This document shows positions 25,269 through 32,793 of a stretch of 34,639 nucleotides of DNA, piece after piece; the first letter of the stretch is position 1; the number at the start of each line of letters is the position of its first letter. A model generated the notes under the pieces. That model was not told where the DNA came from. It saw only the letters and a list, made by a program, of their open reading frames with translations, and did not search any database. The translations under genes were made by a program, and so were the position numbers. Origin of the DNA: Gemmatimonadota bacterium (GTDB lineage Bacteria; GCA-2686955); the NCBI GenBank assembly GCA_002686955.1, contig NYZA01000170.1, positions 1-34,639 on the forward strand, in the 5' to 3' direction.

Positions 25269-26317
25269 CTCGATCCGCCTTCCGTGTCGCGGTGGATCTC
25301 CAGGATGTCGTTCAGAATCGAGAACCCTGTCTCTTTCTTCCCCGCTCCCGGGCCCACGACAGTGACATCGCCCAAGAGATCGGTTTCGAAGGTGAGGGCG
25401 TTCGTCGCTCCCATGACGCCGGCCAGTGGGTGGCTGAGGGGCACGCGCCCGGGCGCCACCGACGCCTTGATCCCTTCGGCGCCGCGCTCGACGCTTCCCA
25501 GGAGCTTCCATCGCGCCTTTTCGATGCGGGCCTCTTCGATCATCTCGGGCGTAATGCCAGCGATCCCGGTCCGTTCGACATCGGCCGGACCGATCGGCAC
25601 ACCGAGCACCACATTGGCCAGGATGACGACCTTGGCCATTGCGTCGAAGCCTTCAACGTCGCCGGTCGGATCCGCCTCGGCATAGCCGAGCTCCTGCGCC
25701 CGGGCCAGCACATCGTCGTACTCGGCTCCGCTCTCCATCTCGGAAAGGATGTAGTTGGTTGTGCCGTTGAGTATGCCCCGGGCCGATCGGATCTCGCAGC
25801 CGGCCAGAGGACCGCGCGCGAGATTCAGCACCGGCGTTCCGGCCATCACGGTGCCTTCGATCATGAAGCGAACCCCCTTTATCTTGGCGAGGGCGTCGAG
25901 CTCCGCGTAGCGGAGGGCCGCCGGGCCCTTGTTGCTGGTGACGATGTGCTTGCCGGCCTCGATAGCGGCGCGGCAATGGCCGATGGCGGGCTCACCGGTC
26001 GTCACGTCGGTGAACGAGAGCTCGCAGACCGTATGCGCGTTCGTCTCGCCGGCGGTCTTCAGAGCGTCCCAGCCTTTGTGGATCTCACCTGATCCGCCGT
26101 ACTCCTCGAGCGATCTCCCCGCCCGGGCCAGAGCCAGAAGCGCGTCGACATCGAGACCATCGGGACAGTAGACCGAGCCTTAGACGAAGTCGGAGACCGC
26201 CACCAGATTCCACTCGAATCCACGGCTCTCGAAGAGAGAGGAGCGTTTCGATTGGAGGATTTCACAGAGCCCTTGCCCGACCGTGCCGAAGCCGATGAGC
26301 GCGAGATTGCTTTTCAT
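25265..26317 (-). pseudogene. hom: Homoserine dehydrogenase interrupted by an in-frame TAA
   Basis: Read through, this is a 350-residue homoserine dehydrogenase of the short form without an ACT domain. It starts MKSNLALIGFGTVGQG (NAD-binding glycines) and continues through VTSNKGPAALRYAEL, RGILNGTTNYIL, EADPTGDVEGFDA, GITPEMIEEARIEKARWKL and GDVTVVGPGAGKKETG. Codon 46 is TAA (26182-26180), within VAVSDFV*GSVYCPDG, with no frame change on either side. The remaining open frame from GTG 26005 lacks the whole NAD-binding half. Either the gene is dead, or there is a sequencing error, or rare read-through. It normally reduces aspartate semialdehyde to homoserine. It lies 20 nt after the PLP enzyme gene and overlaps the aldehyde dehydrogenase by ATGA. 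The rest looks well preserved, so any damage is recent. Confidence 0.85.
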
Positions 26318-26337
26318 CAGGGTTCCCTTCGACGCCG

Positions 26338-27756
26338 TCAATCGATGGCGTCCAAAGCGCGATCCAGATCGGTGATCACGTCGTCTACGTGCTCGATTCC
26401 GATCGAAATGCGCACATAGTTCGGCTGGATCGCTGCTAGAGCGCGGCCCTCTTCACCTTGCTGCTGGTGTGTCGAGATGGCCGGCAGCGTCGCGACCGAT
26501 TTCACGCGCCCCAAATCGGTTGCGCGCCAGAACATATTCAGATTGTCGTAGAAGGAGCGGGTGTTGATCGGAGCGAAGGCATCTCTCTCCGCCACCTCGA
26601 AGACCATCATGTAGCCGTAGAGATGCTCTAGCCCGCCCGCGTCGTACTCGCTGTCGACAAGGGTCAGGTACTTGTCGGCGATCGATGCCTGCGTGTGGTT
26701 CGGCAAGCCCGGGTAGTTCACGCGGGCCACCTTGGGATGCTCGTCGAGAAAACGTGCGACCTGCTGCGCCGATCGGCTCATCTGCGCGACACGCGTGCGC
26801 AACGATCGAAGCTCGTTCAGGGCGAGAACGGCGGTCATCGGGCTCATCGCGGGACCGTTGTCGCGGTAGGGGAGGAGCTTGACCCAGGTCGCGAAATCCT
26901 CTCTCATCTCGTCGGGACCGACTCGGCTGGGGATCCCCTTCTTCGCGGTCATCGTACCCGCGATCGCCATGCCGCTCGCCACCATCACTTTCGATGCGGA
27001 CTGAACTACGATGTCGGCACCGAAGGCCAAGGGTCTGAGCAGCGCCGGCGACGCGCACGTGCTGTCCACGATCAGCGGAATGCCGTGGGCATGGGCGAGC
27101 TCGGCGACCTTCTCGATATCGAAGAGCGCAACCGCCGGATTCGACGGCATCTCGCCATAGAGGAACCTCGTGCCGGAGTCGATCTTCGATGCCCATTCGT
27201 CGATGTCGAGATTGTCGGTGACCCAACGCACTTCGATGTTTCGATCGTGCATCTGTCGCTGAGAAAACTGCTGGAATGTCCCTCCGTAGACGCGCGATGT
27301 GGAGACGAAATTGGCGGGTGGCGCGGAGCGGTCGTTCACGAGGAAAGGCTCGATCGCGGTTCGAATCGCGCTCATACCGCTCGAGCAAGCGACACATCCG
27401 GCCTCGAGATTGGTGCCGTAGCTCTCGAGAAGCGCGACCGTTTCTTCGAGGAAGAAGGTGGAGGGGTTGGCGATTCGGGTGTAGGTCCACGAGGGCATCT
27501 GGTAGGCCAGAGCGACTTCCATCTCGTCGTAGTCGTGGAAGGCCTGCGCCGGGCTCATGTAGATCGGCTCCATGATCGAGCCGTTGTTGAGGCTCGATGC
27601 CTGCTCGAAATCGTAGAGGCCGTGTGTCGCAACCGTGTCGAACTTCCATTTCCTCGTGCGCCCGATGCGCCGGCTGCGATCCGAGGCGATCTTCTTCCCC
27701 TCCTGGATCCAGTGCCTCAGGCCGCGTTCGTGATCGGAGTTCCCTTGCATGCTCAT
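26338..27756 (-). CDS. PLP-dependent trans-sulfuration family enzyme
   Basis: This 472-aa protein belongs to the cystathionine gamma-synthase/methionine gamma-lyase fold-type I group: YTRIANPS (92-99), SSGMSAIRTA, RVYGGTFQQF with PLP-stacking Tyr157, cofactor Asp231 in VDSTCASP, and Schiff-base Lys256 in VVQSASKVMVASG. The usual HSATKYxxGH is replaced by QSASKVMVASG and VDNTF by VDSTC, so this is a divergent branch; it also has an N-terminal extension of about 35 residues. Possible reactions are gamma-lysis of methionine or gamma-replacement on an activated homoserine; sequence does not decide. Position between an Lrp-type regulator (ATGA overlap) and homoserine dehydrogenase fits methionine/homoserine metabolism. 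Confidence 0.85.
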   Translation of the reverse strand: MSMQGNSDHERGLRHWIQEGKKIASDRSRRIGRTRKWKFDTVATHGLYDFEQASSLNNGSIMEPIYMSPAQAFHDYDEMEVALAYQMPSWTYTRIANPSTFFLEETVALLESYGTNLEAGCVACSSGMSAIRTAIEPFLVNDRSAPPANFVSTSRVYGGTFQQFSQRQMHDRNIEVRWVTDNLDIDEWASKIDSGTRFLYGEMPSNPAVALFDIEKVAELAHAHGIPLIVDSTCASPALLRPLAFGADIVVQSASKVMVASGMAIAGTMTAKKGIPSRVGPDEMREDFATWVKLLPYRDNGPAMSPMTAVLALNELRSLRTRVAQMSRSAQQVARFLDEHPKVARVNYPGLPNHTQASIADKYLTLVDSEYDAGGLEHLYGYMMVFEVAERDAFAPINTRSFYDNLNMFWRATDLGRVKSVATLPAISTHQQQGEEGRALAAIQPNYVRISIGIEHVDDVITDLDRALDAID

Positions 27757-28262
27757 GCCTCATCATCCTTTGCGATTGGGAGAGCGGTTTCTTGCTTCAT
27801 GGTCGAGAGGACCACGAGCGTCTTCAGGTTCTGCACGTCGGGCAGCGCGGTGAGGCGGTGGAGGATCAGCTCTTCGTACGCGGGGATGTCACGCGTGGCG
27901 ATCTTGAGCAGAAAATCGGCCTCGCCGGTTATGTGGTGACACTCGAGCACCTCGTCCATCCGGGTGATCTGGTGGACGAAGCGCTGCACCGCTTCGTTGC
28001 CATGCCGAGCAAGCGACACTTCGACGTAGGTGAAGCAGCGCAGGCCGACCAAGTCCGGCTCCAGGAGAGCCACGTAACCGCGAATCACGCCGCCCCGCTC
28101 CATCTTCTTGACGCGCTCCAGAACCGAAGGGGGCGATAGCCCGACCCGCTGCGCGAGCTCGGCGTTGGTCATGCGCCCTTCGGCCTGGAGGGAGAGGAGG
28201 ATCTTTCGATCGGTGGCGTCCATGCGGACGGGGGCCTTTGGAGGGTTTGCGGGGGTGGGCAT
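27753..28262 (-). CDS. Lrp/AsnC family transcriptional regulator
   Basis: The product (about 169 aa) has an N-terminal helix-turn-helix (MDATDRKILLSLQAEGRMTN, LAQRVGLSPPSVLERVKKME) followed by the RAM/AsnC effector domain (GYVALLEPDLVGLRCFTYVEV, CHHITGEADFLLKI). Such proteins sense amino acids and control their metabolic genes. ATG 28262 has AAGG 9 nt upstream; an internal ATG at 28223 directly before the DNA-binding domain is possible. The gene heads the operon with the PLP enzyme (ATGA overlap), homoserine dehydrogenase and aldehyde dehydrogenase. Methionine or a related amino acid is the likely effector, by context only. Self-regulation is plausible through the AT-rich dyad just upstream. 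Confidence 0.9.
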   Translation of the reverse strand: MPTPANPPKAPVRMDATDRKILLSLQAEGRMTNAELAQRVGLSPPSVLERVKKMERGGVIRGYVALLEPDLVGLRCFTYVEVSLARHGNEAVQRFVHQITRMDEVLECHHITGEADFLLKIATRDIPAYEELILHRLTALPDVQNLKTLVVLSTMKQETALPIAKDDEA

Positions 28263-28284
28263 CGGGGCCGACCTTATAAAGTTA

Positions 28285-28296
28285 GGTAAAAATACC
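28285..28296. promoter_or_regulatory. AT-rich dyad upstream of lrp/asnC gene
   Basis: GGTAAAAATACC has dyad-symmetric ends (GGTA/TACC) and an A-tract centre. It lies 23 nt before the regulator start in a distinctly AT-rich patch (about 28271-28302) of an otherwise GC-rich region. This fits an Lrp/AsnC operator overlapping the promoter, but no binding can be shown from sequence. Confidence 0.35.
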
Positions 28297-28974
28297 ATAT
28301 ACGTGGGTACACATGGAGTAAAATCGCTAAGAGCCGATGAATATTCTGCACGCGGATGCATTCGAAGACCCGCCCATCAGGGCTGGCATCCACGAAGGCC
28401 GAACGCAACTCGCGAAACCGGCACCACGGAAGATCGCCGAGGGGTTGGGACTGCGCCTCGACAGATGAAGCGCCACGCAGCGGCTTTTCGCTCTGCCCGA
28501 TCGTCGGGCGGGCCGCGGATCGTTGAGGGTCCGGGCTCTCGGTTCATGAGCGCGTCGTTGCGCACAGTTGGGGCTGCACTTGACACTCCACCCACACAGT
28601 GGGGGGTGAACTTGACGAATCTCGGCGGCAAGGGGGCCAAGACCGGTGAAAACAGTGCTTAGGGGGCGACTTGGCGGTTTCTCGAAGCAAGTTGTCAGGT
28701 TGACCCCCATCTCCGCGCACCAGGTGTCAATTTCGCCCCCCACTGCGCGCGGGAACCGGCCGGATCACCCGCGAGTCGCGCCGCCGCGGGCCCCTCAGCG
28801 ATCGACAACCCGCACGTCGCGCGGTATCGGCGCTCGGCACCGGCGCACGCGTTCAAAAGCACGTGCGATCCAGCCCCAATCGTGTCCGCGGCTCGGCGCG
28901 GGATTGCGTCGTTTTCAGAGTCTGGGGTCGAGGTCGCGTATCGCCTCAATCCCCTGGCTTCTCCGCCGGCGTAT
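28297..28974. other. Gene-free interval of about 680 bp
   Basis: No convincing gene is seen on either strand. It contains the promoter-side flank of the lrp operon, a small perfect hairpin (GCCCGA-TCG-TCGGGC, 28495-28509) and the mirrored repeat set at 28565-28745. Short open frames here show no recognisable protein. The stretch 28746-28974 holds nothing I can name. Confidence 0.6.
28565..28745. repeat. Mirrored ~20-bp repeats, insertion-sequence-end-like
   Basis: Two direct copies on the left (28565-28584 and 28597-28616; 17 of 20 bases equal) face two on the right (28694-28713 and 28726-28745). The inner-left and outer-right copies are inverted repeats with 18 of 20 matches (CAGTGGGGGGTGAACTTGAC against CAGTGGGGGGCGAAATTGAC). 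The spacing within each pair is exactly 32 bp; the 28694 copy is weaker (12 of 20). Repeated ends with GTCAA and C-rich tracts are typical of IS21-like transposon ends. No transposase gene is present, so this would be a remnant or non-autonomous element. Confidence 0.6.
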
Positions 28975-29457
28975 TTACTTGTGCCGCTTCCCTTTGCGCT
29001 TGCGGGCACTTCCGCGGGGCGGGGCGTGAAAGACGATTCGCTCGCTGTGTCGCTTCATGATCCAGTAGGCGACCACGATTCCGACGCCGAGGGTGGCGAG
29101 GCCGGTGAGGAGGATTCCGATGAGCTGGACGACGCCCGATGCTCGGTAGAGGGGGTAGCCGGCGGGGCGGCGGCCGGTTTGCTGCCAATGACGCAGCACG
29201 CGGGTGTCGGAGGAGCCGCGCAAGTGGGTGCCGGCCAATACGATGCCTGGGATCAGGGCGAGGGTGAGCTGCAGGGCGGCGTCGGCGCGGATCGAGGTGG
29301 CGTCGTCGTCCGGGGAGTGCGCGACGGAGCTCCAGACGCGGCGGCGGGCTCGATCGGCGGCTTGATCGTGGAGTCTGCCCGGGTGTTTGCCCCGATAGGC
29401 GGCCCGCAGGAGCTTCGTTCGGGCCTCGATGCTCTTCGATGAGGTGGACGCCGGCAT
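28975..29457 (-). CDS. Small membrane protein, function unknown
   Basis: This protein of about 160 aa has a soluble, basic N-terminal half and two membrane helices (AALQLTLALIPGIVLAGTHL and VVQLIGILLTGLATLGVGIV), and ends in a very basic tail (RGSARKRKGKRHK) that should be cytoplasmic. I recognise no family. It is the last gene of the operon containing the Trm9-like methyltransferase, starting 7 nt after that stop. An alternative ATG at 29493 would overlap the methyltransferase by 29 nt and has AGGCGG farther upstream. Its job is unknown. Confidence 0.55.
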   Translation of the reverse strand: MPASTSSKSIEARTKLLRAAYRGKHPGRLHDQAADRARRRVWSSVAHSPDDDATSIRADAALQLTLALIPGIVLAGTHLRGSSDTRVLRHWQQTGRRPAGYPLYRASGVVQLIGILLTGLATLGVGIVVAYWIMKRHSERIVFHAPPRGSARKRKGKRHK

Positions 29458-29464
29458 GCAATGG

Positions 29465-30256
29465 CTATCGGCATTCGCGGGCGGCCACTGCATAGCGGTT
29501 CAAATGTCCGCCTTCGCCGTCCGACTCGAATTGGGCCGTGGCGCGGAGGCCGGCTCTTTCGAGCAGCGCGGTCTGTTCGTCGGGCGAGAGGTGGTGACAG
29601 TAGCGGTAGCGGTGGGGGGGCGGTCCCCAGCGCAGGATCGCGTCCCCTTCTTCGAGATCGTCCGGGTCGATCCCGAGCTCGCGGCCGGTGGGGGTGGCGA
29701 CGAATTCGTTCCAGGGGACGGTGCGGCGCGCGAAACGGGGCGCGTGCGCGAAGCGCCAGAAGGTGAGGGCGATCCGTCCGCCGGGCGAGGGTTGGCGAGC
29801 GAGGAGCGGGGCGAGGGTGCGCAGGAGCGCGAGGCGTGTATCGAAGCCGGGGATGTGATGCATCACTCCGAAGAGGGCGATGAGGTCGTAGCGGCGGCGG
29901 GCGATGGGTGGCGGGATCGCGGCTTCGATGAAGTCGCACTTTTCGAAGCGAAAGTGCGATTCGTCTGGGGTGGGGACGGTGGAGCATTCGCGTATGAGAG
30001 GCTCGCTCGCGTCGGCTCCGGTGTAGTCGAGCGCGGTTTCCGTGTTTTGTTGGAGGAAACGCGCGAATCGCCCGTTTCCGCAGCCGAGGTCGAGGACGCG
30101 CAGGGGGGATGCGAACGATCGATCCTGGAGCAGGATCGGCATGAGGCGGCTCCAGCCCGGCCAGGGCCTGGCGCGGCTCGCCGAGAACTCCGCCGCGGCT
30201 TCGTCGTAGAAGCGGCGGTTGAGTCGATTCAGGGCGTCTGCCGTGGCGGGTTTCAT
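29465..30256 (-). CDS. Trm9/ALKBH8-like SAM-dependent tRNA methyltransferase
   Basis: This 263-aa class I methyltransferase has VLDLGCGNGRFARFL (54-68) and acidic Asp82 in YTGADAS for SAM binding. Before it lies RFYDEAAAEFSASRARPWP (15-33), matching the Y-x-x-I/A-x-x-F-S-x-(T/S)R-x-x-PWP start of Trm9 and the ALKBH8 methyltransferase domain. The C-terminal part (GDAILRW, RYCHHLSPDE, NRYAV) also follows the Trm9 order. In eukaryotes these methylate carboxymethyl-uridine at tRNA position 34; here that activity is inferred. ATG 30256 overlaps the upstream 84-aa gene's stop (ATGA). The Elp3 gene, whose product makes the carboxymethyl group in eukaryotes, lies divergently about 800 bp away. A generic methyltransferase is the alternative. 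Confidence 0.72.
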   Translation of the reverse strand: MKPATADALNRLNRRFYDEAAAEFSASRARPWPGWSRLMPILLQDRSFASPLRVLDLGCGNGRFARFLQQNTETALDYTGADASEPLIRECSTVPTPDESHFRFEKCDFIEAAIPPPIARRRYDLIALFGVMHHIPGFDTRLALLRTLAPLLARQPSPGGRIALTFWRFAHAPRFARRTVPWNEFVATPTGRELGIDPDDLEEGDAILRWGPPPHRYRYCHHLSPDEQTALLERAGLRATAQFESDGEGGHLNRYAVAARECR

Positions 30257-30507
30257 CCGGGCCGGTGGCCGCCGGAGCCGCAATCGGGGGGAGGCGATTT
30301 CTCTGCGTTCGGCAGAGCGGAGCGGCGAGCCAGCTCCGCATCGACAACACTCCGGTAGCGATACAGACCGCTTTTCATCGTTCTAGGAGCTAGGAGGGTC
30401 GCGCGGCTCCAGAGCGAGGCGAGCCGTCTGATATGTGCGGGGCTACCCTGCTCACAATGGGGAGGGGGCGGCATTTCTTCGACCGAGCGATACTTGCGAA
30501 CCGGCAT
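30253..30507 (-). CDS. 84-aa protein with duplicated YRSV motif
   Basis: This small basic protein begins MPVRKYRSVEEMPPPP and contains a second similar segment, GLYRYRSVVDAELA, after a helical middle (HIRRLASLWSRATLL). The two YRSV-acidic segments suggest a duplicated motif or a dimeric DNA- or protein-binding unit. I recall similar small proteins beginning with a PVRKxRSVEEM-type motif beside nucleotidyltransferases, but their function is unknown to me. It starts 6 nt after the nucleotidyltransferase stop, with GAGG upstream, and its stop overlaps the methyltransferase start. Its place fits an accessory or antitoxin-like partner of the nucleotidyltransferase, as an inference only. Confidence 0.65.
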   Translation of the reverse strand: MPVRKYRSVEEMPPPPHCEQGSPAHIRRLASLWSRATLLAPRTMKSGLYRYRSVVDAELARRSALPNAEKSPPPDCGSGGHRPG

Positions 30508-30513
30508 TTCCGA

Positions 30514-30990
30514 TCAGTCCTCGGGATCATCGATGTCGAAACGCCGTCGCAAGGCGCTGGCATCCGCGCGATCGACCTCTCTGACCGTGTCCTTCTTCAT
30601 ACGGTAGAGGGCGAGCGGGGTCGCGACGGTCATGGCGACGCGCCCCAATTCCATGCGTTGACTTTCGATGTCATCGAAGCCGAATGCGTCACCGAAACGG
30701 GCTACGATGTCGAGATAGAGTTCTCCCTCGGGAGGGACATAGCGCAACGCGGGGTACTCTCCGGCCAGCTCCTCGGCCCTGATCTCATCGATCGAAGGGT
30801 CATCCCAGATCGACCGGAGCGATCGGCGCAGTCGGTCGACGTTCTCCGCAGTGGGGCGGATCATCACGTCGATGTCTTCGGTCGCGCGAATCAGTCCGTG
30901 GGCGTTCACGGCCGCTCCACCGATCACGACGTACTCGACTTCCTCCTCTTCAAAGGCTGCGAGTATTTGTTCCAGCTCGTCCAGCGTCAC
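30514..30990 (-). CDS. Nucleotidyltransferase-fold protein (DUF6036-like)
   Basis: This 158-aa protein has the minimal nucleotidyltransferase signature VIGGAAVNAHGLIRATEDIDVM (split here: GG at 24-25, DID at 39-41) and a helical tail. This GG-x-A-x-x-x-HG-x-x-R-x-T-x-DID form is typical of the DUF6036/AbiEii-like group, which often acts in toxin-antitoxin or tRNA-linked systems. GTG 30990 is preceded by GGAGG with six-base spacing. It is the first gene of a four-gene operon with the 84-aa protein, the Trm9-like methyltransferase and a membrane protein, and is divergent from Elp3. Whether it modifies tRNA, protein or neither is unknown. Confidence 0.78.
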   Translation of the reverse strand: MTLDELEQILAAFEEEEVEYVVIGGAAVNAHGLIRATEDIDVMIRPTAENVDRLRRSLRSIWDDPSIDEIRAEELAGEYPALRYVPPEGELYLDIVARFGDAFGFDDIESQRMELGRVAMTVATPLALYRMKKDTVREVDRADASALRRRFDIDDPED

Positions 30991-31018
30991 GGCTTGCCTC
31001 CAATCCGCGGCTCCCTCT

Positions 31019-31039
31019 CCACGGTATCATCTATCGTGG
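31019..31039. promoter_or_regulatory. 21-bp dyad in the divergent nucleotidyltransferase/elp3 gap
   Basis: CCACG at 31019-31023 and CGTGG at 31035-31039 form a dyad that extends inward by TA/TA pairs after one mismatch. It sits in the middle of the 83-bp gap between the two divergent starts, where one regulator could control both transcripts. Chance occurrence is possible. Confidence 0.35.
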
Positions 31040-31073
31040 CGGGTTGCATGGGGAGCGAATACGATGGTGGATT

Positions 31074-32762
31074 ATGGACCGCGAGCGACACCGAGAGTTC
31101 GAGAGCTTCGAGCCGAGGGCCTACGAGAACGAGCTGGCTTCGATTCTGCGGGCGGTCGGTGCGTTGCCGGAGGTCGATTCTCGATCGTTGGATAAGATTC
31201 TGCGGGCGAATCCGAAGGATGGGAAGGGGTTCTTCTCACGATCGGAACTCATCGCGGGGGTGCGGGCGCTCGGCGATCGGCACGATTTCGGGCTTGGTGA
31301 GCGGCAACTGATTGGGCGTCTGCTTCGAAAGCCGACGCGAACCTGGAGCGGTGTCGCGCCGGTTACCGTACTGACTGAGCCTCATCCCTGCCCTGGAAAA
31401 TGTGTTTTTTGCCCGAGCGATGAGGGGATGCCGAAGAGCTATCTGGCGAGCGAGCCGGGGGCGCAGCGGGCGGTTGCCAACAGTTTCGATCCTTTTCGGC
31501 AGACCTGGAATCGGGTGGTTGCGCTTCATCGTCTGGGTCACGCGGTGGACAAGGTCGAGCTGTTGATCTTAGGCGGCACGTGGACGGCGTATCCGCAGGC
31601 ATACAGGGTTTGGTTCGTGCGGCGCTGTATCGATGCTCTGAACGAGGTCGGCGATTCTCGCTGGGACGTGCGCCGCGGCGGGGACGATGGGGGCGCTGAG
31701 TGGGTAGCGGGGGCGGGGGATGCGGATTGGAAGCGCTTGGTGGCGACGCAGGATCGCAATCGGCGCGCGAGGTGTCGCTGTGTCGGGTTGGTGGTGGAGA
31801 CGCGGCCCGATCATGTGGACGAAGAGTCGGTGGTGCGGATGCGTCGCTTGGGGGCGACGAAGGTCCAGTTGGGAATCCAAAGCCTCAGCGACGATATTTT
31901 GCGGCGGAACGAGAGGGGTCACTCGGTCGAGCAGAGTCGGCGGGCCGTGAGGCTCTTGCGCCGAGCCGGGTTCAAGATCCATCTGCACTGGATGCCGAAT
32001 CTCGTTGGGGCGACGCCGGAAAGCGATACCGAGGATTTCGGGCGCCTCTTCGGCGACGAGTCGATCCGTCCAGATGAGCTGAAGATCTATCCCTGTTCTT
32101 TGGTGCGGGGGACGGAGCTCATGCGGCTGCACTCGCGGGGGGATTGGAGGCCCTATTCGCATGAGGAGTTGATGGCGGTTCTCGTCCATGCTCTGGCCAA
32201 CACTCCGGAGTATTGCAGGGTGTCTCGTGTCGTTCGCGACATTCCCGGCAACGAGATCGTTGCCGGAAGCACCGTCACGAATCTCAGGCAGGAGCTCGAT
32301 CGTCGCCTTATCGAGCTGGGGGTAGAGACGAGGGAAATTCGGGGTCGGGAGATCCGCGGTGGAGTGTACGATGCGCGTTCGATTCGACGGGAGCGCTCCT
32401 TCTATGGGGCCGATGCGTGTGAGGAACACTTTTTGCAGCTTACGAGCGATGATGGACGTCTGTTGGCCTTTTTGCGTATGTCGCTTCCTTGGGAGCGGGG
32501 GTTCATCGAGGAGCTCGGCGGGGCCGCGATCGTTCGCGAGGTTCATGTCTATGGAGCCGCCGCTCGGCTGCACGAAAACGATGGGGCGAAGGCGCAACAT
32601 TCAGGGTTGGGGCGCCGCCTTGTCGAATGGGCTGTGAAGATCGCCCGGGCCGAGGGCTATGAGCGACTGGCCGTGATCTCGGCGGTGGGGACGAAGGAGT
32701 ATTACGAGAAGCTGGGGTTTGAGGATGGGGTGCTTTATCAGCATTGGGGGCGTGGCGGGTAG
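31074..32762 (+). CDS. elp3: Elp3-family tRNA uridine(34) carboxymethyl-type synthase
   Basis: This 562-aa protein is a full-length Elp3: a radical SAM domain with its cysteine cluster in CPGKCVFCPSD (Cys106, Cys110, Cys113), then ILGGTWTAYP, VETRPDH, RLGATKVQLGIQS, LVRGTELM, and a C-terminal GNAT acetyltransferase domain (SGLGRRLVEWAV, AVGTKEYYEKLGF). In eukaryotes and archaea Elp3 uses acetyl-CoA and SAM to put a carboxymethyl-type group on C5 of the wobble uridine of tRNA. The rest of Elongator is absent in bacteria. ATG 31074 is chosen over TTG 31044, with GGTGG upstream. It is divergent from an operon with a Trm9-like methyltransferase, the next enzyme of that pathway in eukaryotes. It converges with HepT after 31 bp. 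Confidence 0.93.
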   Translation: MDRERHREFESFEPRAYENELASILRAVGALPEVDSRSLDKILRANPKDGKGFFSRSELIAGVRALGDRHDFGLGERQLIGRLLRKPTRTWSGVAPVTVLTEPHPCPGKCVFCPSDEGMPKSYLASEPGAQRAVANSFDPFRQTWNRVVALHRLGHAVDKVELLILGGTWTAYPQAYRVWFVRRCIDALNEVGDSRWDVRRGGDDGGAEWVAGAGDADWKRLVATQDRNRRARCRCVGLVVETRPDHVDEESVVRMRRLGATKVQLGIQSLSDDILRRNERGHSVEQSRRAVRLLRRAGFKIHLHWMPNLVGATPESDTEDFGRLFGDESIRPDELKIYPCSLVRGTELMRLHSRGDWRPYSHEELMAVLVHALANTPEYCRVSRVVRDIPGNEIVAGSTVTNLRQELDRRLIELGVETREIRGREIRGGVYDARSIRRERSFYGADACEEHFLQLTSDDGRLLAFLRMSLPWERGFIEELGGAAIVREVHVYGAAARLHENDGAKAQHSGLGRRLVEWAVKIARAEGYERLAVISAVGTKEYYEKLGFEDGVLYQHWGRGG

Positions 32763-32793
32763 AGCGGCGCCGGATTCTGGCCCCAGCGCCCAT

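Noticed and set aside
26453-27766. 437-codon minus-strand frame overlapping the PLP enzyme in another frame
   Set aside because: Same strand, shifted frame; Arg-rich composition and no motifs, while the PLP frame has all active-site residues.
28495-28509. Hairpin GCCCGA-TCG-TCGGGC as a terminator
   Set aside because: Only six pairs, no T-run, and not positioned after a gene end.
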